This document shows positions 7,786 to 12,136 of a stretch of 12,136 nt of DNA, piece after piece (the first letter of the stretch is position 1; each line of letters opens with the position of its first letter). The DNA is from Caldisericia bacterium (GTDB lineage: Bacteria; Caldisericota; Caldisericia; B22-G15): contig JAGGSY010000041.1 in assembly GCA_021158845.1 (NCBI GenBank), positions 1-12,136 on the forward strand, written 5' to 3'. A program made the position numbers and the translations under genes. The notes under the pieces are model-generated. The model did not search any database. It saw only the letters and a program-made list of their open reading frames with translations, and had not been told where the DNA came from.

Positions 7786-7826
7786 ACTTGACTTAATTAT
7801 ATTTTTTCTTTAAATTACTGTCAAGT
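7786..7826. repeat. Inverted repeat ACTTGAC/GTCAAGT bracketing the tRNA promoter
   Basis: A perfect 7 bp inverted repeat: ACTTGAC at 7786-7792 and GTCAAGT at 7820-7826, separated by 27 bp. The right arm overlaps the TTGACA -35 element of the minus-strand promoter, and the left arm covers its predicted start site. It could be an operator for a repressor, or simply a by-product of the -35 sequence plus chance. No regulator gene is visible in the window. Confidence 0.3.
7796..7824 (-). promoter_or_regulatory. Consensus sigma70-type promoter for tRNA-Ala/leuS operon
   Basis: On the minus strand a perfect TTGACA (7824-7819) is separated by exactly 17 nt from a perfect TATAAT (7801-7796). Transcription would start at about 7788-7789 (A), leaving only about 3-4 nt before tRNA position 1 at 7785. 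Such a strong match fits a stable-RNA promoter and would also drive leuS and the genes behind it. It overlaps the plus-strand promoter at 7809-7837. Confidence 0.85.
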
Positions 7827-7837
7827 TGTTATATAAT
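7809..7837 (+). promoter_or_regulatory. Promoter for the NHL/cohesin/stalk surface protein gene
   Basis: On the plus strand TTTAAA (7809-7814, 4/6 match to TTGACA) is followed by a 17 nt spacer and a perfect TATAAT (7832-7837). Transcription would begin near 7844, giving a leader of about 55 nt that ends with the AAAGGAGG ribosome site at 7887-7894. The promoter shares 16 bp with the divergent tRNA-Ala/leuS promoter. Confidence 0.6.
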
Positions 7838-7899
7838 TTTAGAAAGTGAAGGGAGGTGAGACAAAAGATAGATTTTAAATTTTAAAAAAGGAGGATGAT

Positions 7900-10800
7900 A
7901 TGAGTTTAAAGAAACTCTTTTTAATTATTATTTTACTGAGTTTAACCCTTGTTCCAGTAAAATTTACAAAGACTGTTGCTGAGGAACCAAAATTAACACA
8001 GGTTGGTGTAATTGGTGTTATGCCTGAAGATTACATCGGAAGCTTCAGTCTCGAGTGGGCAAACACAGTGGAAGGTGATTTTCATTCTGAATACTCCTTC
8101 CCAATGCAGGGAATGAAATTTAAGAATGGGAAACTCTATGTATCTGACACCGCCTATGGAAGAATACACATTCTTGATAAAGAATTAAACAACCTTAAAA
8201 CTATTGGTGAGCTCGGATACGGAAATGGAAAACTCCAGTATCCAGCAGATATTGATGTTGATGAAAATGGAAACATATATGTGGCAGACTTCTTTAATAA
8301 CTACTTTGTAAAGTTTTCACCTGAAGGTGAGCCTCTGCTTGTTGTGGGAAGTGAAGGGTTTGAAAATGGTCAGTTCATGGGACCATCTGGAATTGCCGTA
8401 GCAAAGGATGGAACCATTTATGTATCAGATCAGTTGAACAAGAGAATTCAGGTTTTTGATAAAGATGGAAATTTTGTAAAACTGATAACAAACGATGAAC
8501 TAACAAATCCAGAGGGTATGACAGTTGACAAGGATGGAAATCTCTGGGTAGTCGATGCAAAGAATTGTAAAGTTTTTGAGTTTGATAAAGATGGAAATGT
8601 ACTTCTTTCTTTCGGTGAAGAGGGAGGAGAAGATAATCAATTCGTATATCCTTTTGATGTAGTAGTAACGGATGATGCAGTTTATGTTGTAGATAGAGGA
8701 CTTGGAAGTCCTATAAATCCTTCCATAAAGAAATTTGATAAAACCGGAAAGTTCCTTTTAAAGTTCGGAGAAAAGGGAGAGAGAGGGAAGGTTAAGAATG
8801 GACAGTTTTTAACTCCTGCTGGAATTGCTGTTGATGATGAAGGAAATGTTTATACCTTTGATGCAGGATACTTCCATGGACCTGGAAATCCATTTGGTTA
8901 TCCTGCCGTTCAAAGATTAACTGTTTTTAAACCTGATGGAACATTTAAAGCAAAGAAGGATTATGATCCTCACCAAGATGGAAGACTTATAAATCCAATC
9001 TCTGTATCTATTGATAAATCAGGAAACATATGGGTGGCAAGCTGGGCAAACTTTGCTGATTATGGCGAGATTGTTGTCTTTAACAGTGAAGGAAAATTCT
9101 TGAAGAAAATTACAGGAATTTCAGAGGACAAGCCTTTTGCTGCCATTGGTGGAGTGCTATGTGGAAAGAATGAAGTCTATGTAGCATCTGGTATTGAAAA
9201 TGCACCCATTGCAGTATTTGACCTCCAGGGAAAATTTAAGAAAGTCCTTGACAAGTGCGCAGATGAGATTACAAGTCCCTATCAAATGACATTCGATAGA
9301 AAGGGAAGAATCTGGGTTGTCAGTAGAGACTACATGGTTTATGCAATATCTAAGATTGATGGGAAAATATATAAGGAGTTTCCGATATCAGGTGAAGCTA
9401 ATGCAATTGCGGTTGATGATGATATAAACATATACATTCCAACCTTTGACCACTTTGTTGAAGTTTATGATGAGAAAGGAGATAAAAAGGGAAGAATAGG
9501 TAAGGGTTCTGGAAGACCACCTGAACATTTCTGGTTCCCAACAGGAGTTGCAGTTGACAAAAACGGAACTGTCTATGTGGCAGACACTGAAAATGGTAGG
9601 ATTCAAGCTTTCAAGACAGATGGAACTTTCCTCTGGACTACCCCAAGAGGATATTATGAGCCAGTTCATATGGCATGGGGACCTGAAGGTTATCTCTATG
9701 TAGTTGATATATTCCATAGTGTAGTTAGAATTCTATCTCCCTTTGGAGAGAAACCTGTAAATTATGCCTTCTCTTTATCCAGTGATGCAGTGGAGAAGGG
9801 AACAAAACCAGGTAAACCAGTAAGTTTTGAGGTAAGCATAAAGAACAAAGGTGCAATGGATGATTCATATACACTTACTCTCTCAGAGATAAAAGAGGGA
9901 TGGAAGGTTGAAGGAGTTCCTGAAACTCTTTCCATTCCAAGTGGTGGAGAGAAAGATTTTACAGTTACAGTAACGCCACCAACAGATGCACAAATTGGCG
10001 ATGAAATGAGCTTTGAAATAACTGTAAAATCAAAGGGAGATGAGAATCTTGTAAAGAGTCTCTCTTTGAAAGTAAAGGTTGAACTCTTCACAAAACTTCT
10101 CATACCATCTGTGGAAACCTCACCAGATAAAGAGTTTGAACTTCCAGTAATGGTAAAAGAGGTTGCAAATCTCTATGGCGCAGGATTTACATTAACATAT
10201 GACAAAGACTATCTTGATTTTGAAAGTGTTGAAGAGGGAGATTTCTTGAATAGTGATGGAGTAACAACCTTATTCTTAAAGAAAGTCAACGAGGAAAAGG
10301 GAGAGGTAATTGTTGGAGTTTCAAGAACTGGGAAGGTAGATGGAATCTCTGGTGATGGAAAACTCATGACATTTAAGTTTAAAGCCTTAAAGCTTGGAAA
10401 AACAAAAGTTAACTTGAAGGATGTAGTGTTGAGGAATCCAGAACTTAAACCCCTCAAATTTAAGTTGGATATTGGAGAGATAAATATTGTTCCTCCAGAT
10501 AAGGAACCACCAAAAATTTCTGTTTCTATTCCATCAGAGGTTCACACAGAGACACTTTCCATATCTGGAAAGATTACAGATAAGAGCGGAGTCAAATATC
10601 TAAGAATAAACGGAACAGATGTAAACATCTCATCTGATGGTTCATTTACATTCACATTGAATCTTGATAAAGGTTTAAACACAATTGTTTTTGAGGCAGA
10701 GGATACGAGAGGAAACAAGGCAAGAGAGACATTCACAGTTAAATATACAATAATCCTTAAACTTCAGATAGGAAACAAAGTTATGCTTGTAAATGATAAA

Positions 10801-11142
10801 TCTGTTGAGATAGATGTTCCTCCAACAATAGTAGAGGGAAGGACACTTCTTCCAATTAGATGGGTGGCAGAGCCATTAGGAGCAGAAGTTGGATGGGATG
10901 GAAAAGAGAAGAAAGTTACAGTATCCCTTGGTGATGTCTTCATAGAACTATGGATTGGAAAACCAATTGCAAGGGTAAATGGAGTGGAAAAACCAATAGA
11001 TCCTAACAATCCAAAGGTTGTACCCTTGATTTTAAATGGTAGAACTATGCTTCCTGTAAGATTTGTTGCCGAAAACCTTGGAGCAAGAGTAGAATGGGAT
11101 GGAACAACAAAGACTGTAACAATCATCTATCCCGGTGATTAA
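7900..11142 (+). CDS. Secreted multidomain NHL-repeat / cohesin-like / stalk protein
   Basis: A 1080-residue exported protein, probably a surface or extracellular binding scaffold; no enzyme motif is seen. Residues 1-27 are a signal peptide. Residues about 65-616 contain twelve NHL-like repeats of the pattern P-x-G-[IM]-x-V-[DA]-x-x-G-x-[IVL]-[YW]-V-x-D, enough for two six-bladed beta-propellers. Residues about 620-728 are an Ig-like domain of the NEW/NPCBM-associated kind (GGEKDFTVTVTPP). Residues about 729-865 are a cohesin-like domain (LYGAGFTLTYDKDYLDF, VEEGDFL). Residues about 866-949 are another Ig-like domain (ISGKITDKSGVKYLRING). Residues about 952-1076 form the stalk domain, with GRTLLPIRWVAE at 980-991 and GRTMLPVRFVAE at 1047-1058. 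The ATG follows AAAGGAGG by 5 nt. The gene is monocistronic, with its own promoter and terminator. It lacks an LPXTG motif or C-terminal membrane segment, so any attachment must be non-covalent or via the stalk domain. Confidence 0.88.
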   Translation: MSLKKLFLIIILLSLTLVPVKFTKTVAEEPKLTQVGVIGVMPEDYIGSFSLEWANTVEGDFHSEYSFPMQGMKFKNGKLYVSDTAYGRIHILDKELNNLKTIGELGYGNGKLQYPADIDVDENGNIYVADFFNNYFVKFSPEGEPLLVVGSEGFENGQFMGPSGIAVAKDGTIYVSDQLNKRIQVFDKDGNFVKLITNDELTNPEGMTVDKDGNLWVVDAKNCKVFEFDKDGNVLLSFGEEGGEDNQFVYPFDVVVTDDAVYVVDRGLGSPINPSIKKFDKTGKFLLKFGEKGERGKVKNGQFLTPAGIAVDDEGNVYTFDAGYFHGPGNPFGYPAVQRLTVFKPDGTFKAKKDYDPHQDGRLINPISVSIDKSGNIWVASWANFADYGEIVVFNSEGKFLKKITGISEDKPFAAIGGVLCGKNEVYVASGIENAPIAVFDLQGKFKKVLDKCADEITSPYQMTFDRKGRIWVVSRDYMVYAISKIDGKIYKEFPISGEANAIAVDDDINIYIPTFDHFVEVYDEKGDKKGRIGKGSGRPPEHFWFPTGVAVDKNGTVYVADTENGRIQAFKTDGTFLWTTPRGYYEPVHMAWGPEGYLYVVDIFHSVVRILSPFGEKPVNYAFSLSSDAVEKGTKPGKPVSFEVSIKNKGAMDDSYTLTLSEIKEGWKVEGVPETLSIPSGGEKDFTVTVTPPTDAQIGDEMSFEITVKSKGDENLVKSLSLKVKVELFTKLLIPSVETSPDKEFELPVMVKEVANLYGAGFTLTYDKDYLDFESVEEGDFLNSDGVTTLFLKKVNEEKGEVIVGVSRTGKVDGISGDGKLMTFKFKALKLGKTKVNLKDVVLRNPELKPLKFKLDIGEINIVPPDKEPPKISVSIPSEVHTETLSISGKITDKSGVKYLRINGTDVNISSDGSFTFTLNLDKGLNTIVFEAEDTRGNKARETFTVKYTIILKLQIGNKVMLVNDKSVEIDVPPTIVEGRTLLPIRWVAEPLGAEVGWDGKEKKVTVSLGDVFIELWIGKPIARVNGVEKPIDPNNPKVVPLILNGRTMLPVRFVAENLGARVEWDGTTKTVTIIYPGD

Positions 11143-11155
11143 AAGATAAATTCTT

Positions 11156-11185
11156 AGGGGAGGCATTGCCTCCCCTTTTTATTTT
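11156..11185 (+). terminator. Intrinsic terminator after the NHL/cohesin/stalk gene
   Basis: A nine-pair stem, AGGGGAGGC (11156-11164) with GCCTCCCCT (11168-11176), closes a three-base ATT loop and is followed by TTTTT-A-TTTT. It lies 14 nt past the stop of the 1080-residue gene. The opposite strand lacks a good U-run, so it acts for rightward transcription only. Its T-run ends two bases before the yraN-family start codon. Confidence 0.92.
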
Positions 11186-11186
11186 C

Positions 11187-11540
11187 ATGAAAAAGAAGGA
11201 TACTGGAAAACTTGGTGAGAATATAGCAAAAAGGTATCTAATAAAAAAGGGGTATAAAATTTTAACCACTAATTTTAGAACAAGGTTTGGAGAGATAGAT
11301 ATAATTTGTGAGAAGGATGGGATTTTGGTGTTTGTTGAGGTAAGAACGAAAAATAAAAATTCATTTATCATGCCTGAAGAAAGCATTGATAAAAGAAAAC
11401 TATTGCATATTAAAAAAGCAACTCTAATATATTTAAACTCTATTAAAAGACCGTTTAAAGGAATTAGATTTGATTTTATCGGGGTGGTTATTGACAAAGA
11501 AGGGAGGAAAATAAAGCACATAGAAAACATAACACTATGA
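11187..11540 (+). CDS. yraN: YraN/UPF0102 family nuclease-like protein
   Basis: A 117-residue member of UPF0102 (YraN), a small cytoplasmic family related to the restriction-endonuclease/Holliday-resolvase fold; its biological role is not established. Family marks are GKLGENIAKRYLIKKGY near the N-terminus, FGEIDIIC at 34-41 and VFVEVRTK at 48-55. They give the acidic-plus-basic active-site pattern Glu36/Asp38, Glu51 and Arg53; many relatives have Lys or Arg there. I chose ATG at 11187-11189 because MKKKDTGKLGE is the typical family start. A frame extension to a TTG at 11166 would begin inside the terminator hairpin and is unlikely. No Shine-Dalgarno is present at normal spacing, since the terminator occupies that stretch. 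Expression therefore depends on read-through or a nearly leaderless transcript. It is convergent with the downstream gene. Confidence 0.9.
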   Translation: MKKKDTGKLGENIAKRYLIKKGYKILTTNFRTRFGEIDIICEKDGILVFVEVRTKNKNSFIMPEESIDKRKLLHIKKATLIYLNSIKRPFKGIRFDFIGVVIDKEGRKIKHIENITL

Positions 11541-11560
11541 GTTATTCTGATTTGAACTCC

Positions 11561-12010
11561 CTAATCATAAGATAGACGAATTTTTTTATTCGTTAAAGTA
11601 GGCTTTATAAGTTTTTTCCATTCAGGTGAATCCCATGTTTTTAATTTCTTGTGAACTATGTAGTACTTTTCCGGTATTGGGTGTGTTCCAACAACAACCT
11701 TTACACCATACCTTGTTTCTATAAAATCCTTGAAATACTTCACATACGGACAAGGAGGATACCCCACTACCATTCCAGTTGCAAGGTGTATAACTTCTGC
11801 TCCATTTTTAATCATTTCCTCTGGTGCATACTCTACATTACCCCCTGGACAACCACCACATGTGGTATAACCTACAACTTCTACATCATCCTCTTTCTTA
11901 TAAATACTAAATGCCCCTTCTCTGTTTCTAAGAGCTCTAAAACACTTACCCCCAGCGCAGTTACGATATCTGTCGCAAATAATGATTCCGATTTTAACTT
12001 TTTTTCTCAT
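11561..12010 (-). CDS. CGGC-domain cysteine-rich protein
   Basis: A 149-residue cytoplasmic protein of the CGGC-domain family, predicted to bind metal; no reaction is known. The domain's namesake CGGCPGG is at residues 51-57 after a beta-strand VEVVGYTT. Other cysteines are Cys12, Cys18 and Cys23 near the N-terminus (ICDRYRNCAGGKC) and Cys87 (PPCPY). His109 in GTHP is another possible ligand. This set of clustered cysteines could hold zinc or an iron-sulfur cluster, which is inference. The ATG at 12008-12010 follows a strong AAGGAGGT ribosome site with 7-8 nt spacing. The gene stands alone on the minus strand within the window and ends 20 nt from the end of the convergent yraN-family gene, with no clear terminator between them. 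Confidence 0.85.
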   Translation of the reverse strand: MRKKVKIGIIICDRYRNCAGGKCFRALRNREGAFSIYKKEDDVEVVGYTTCGGCPGGNVEYAPEEMIKNGAEVIHLATGMVVGYPPCPYVKYFKDFIETRYGVKVVVGTHPIPEKYYIVHKKLKTWDSPEWKKLIKPTLTNKKIRLSYD

Positions 12011-12136
12011 TATTTTTACCTCCTTATTTAAAACTCTACTTTATAATATCACTAATACTTTATATAATTAAGAAAACTGAAAAAGGAGGAAGTAGTTACA
12101 AAAGTAATCTCGCTATATGAAAAAAGGGGGTTATTT
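12011..12136. other. AT-rich intergenic segment with promoter-like elements
   Basis: This segment lies upstream of the CGGC gene and runs to the window edge. It is very AT-rich. On the plus strand TATAAT appears at 12042-12047 and again at 12063-12068, the latter 17 nt after TTTATA (12040-12045). On the minus strand TATTAT (12048-12043) could serve the CGGC gene, but no convincing -35 is seen. A plus-strand AAAGGAGGA at 12082-12090 has no start codon at normal distance. An ATG at 12117-12119 opens a frame that runs off the window and may or may not be a gene start. Confidence 0.4.

Noticed and set aside
7851..7860. SD-like GGGAGGTGAG in the leader of the 1080-residue gene
   Set aside because: No start codon lies at working distance; the overlapping GTG would give only a nine-codon peptide with no proper spacing. 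The real ribosome site is at 7887-7894.
10764..11126. 120-codon minus-strand frame opposite the stalk domain of the 1080-residue protein
   Set aside because: Mirror frame of a strongly patterned coding region; no ribosome site and no recognisable domain.
29..11142. Stalk domains read as true copper amine oxidases
   Set aside because: Only the small N-terminal-type domain repeat (GRTxxPxRF) is present; the large catalytic domain with its topaquinone Tyr and copper His ligands is absent, so oxidase activity is not supported.
11123..11530. 135-codon open frame on the minus strand opposite the yraN-family gene
   Set aside because: It is antisense to a clear UPF0102 gene, spans the terminator, and its product is low-complexity Phe/Ile/Ser with no family resemblance.
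11539..11559. Possible hairpin GAGTT/AACTC between the two convergent genes
   Set aside because: Only five pairs with an 11-base loop and no T-run; likely chance.
11576..11593. Inverted repeat ACGAAT-T6-ATTCGT near the end of the CGGC gene
   Set aside because: It lies inside the coding sequence, has a weak AT-rich six-pair stem and no following U-run on either strand, so it is not a credible terminator.
1..12136. Mobile elements, CRISPR repeats, prophage or defence genes
   Set aside because: No transposase, integrase, direct-repeat array or target-site duplication seen; every long open frame is explained by housekeeping or surface-protein genes.

Overview
The window comes from an AT-rich bacterial chromosome. 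The organism looks like a thermophilic anaerobe: proteins are rich in Lys, Glu and Ile, AGA/AGG codons are common for Arg, genes are tightly packed, and secreted proteins carry copper-amine-oxidase-N-like 'stalk' domains, which are frequent in deep-branching thermophiles and some Firmicutes. The sequence alone does not fix the phylum. I see no insertion sequence, phage gene, CRISPR array or rRNA.

Layout. A divergent control region at about 7786-7899 splits the window. Leftwards (minus strand), a consensus sigma70-type promoter reads into tRNA-Ala(GGC). Then come leuS (leucyl-tRNA synthetase), a secreted cohesin/Ig/stalk protein, rpmF (ribosomal protein L32), plsX (phosphate acyltransferase), rnc (RNase III), and a secreted glycosidase-like barrel protein with an internal stalk domain. 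Junctions in this row are overlaps of 4-17 bp, except 23 nt between the tRNA and leuS and 60 nt before rpmF, so it reads as one long, translationally coupled operon. Rightwards (plus strand), a 1080-residue secreted protein carries twelve NHL-like repeats, an Ig-like domain, a cohesin-like domain, a second Ig-like domain and a C-terminal stalk domain. It ends at a strong intrinsic terminator, and a yraN-family (UPF0102) gene starts only a few bases beyond that hairpin. At the right end a CGGC-domain cysteine-rich protein is encoded on the minus strand, convergent with yraN.

Functionally, the window mixes core housekeeping (translation, RNA processing, phospholipid synthesis) with an envelope module. 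Three predicted exported proteins share the stalk domain and two also share a cohesin-like domain. Two of the three genes are embedded in the housekeeping operon, and the third is divergent from an overlapping promoter. The best candidate for something undescribed is this family of non-cellulosomal cohesin/stalk surface proteins together with the compact divergent promoter. That is inference; the housekeeping gene identities are secure.
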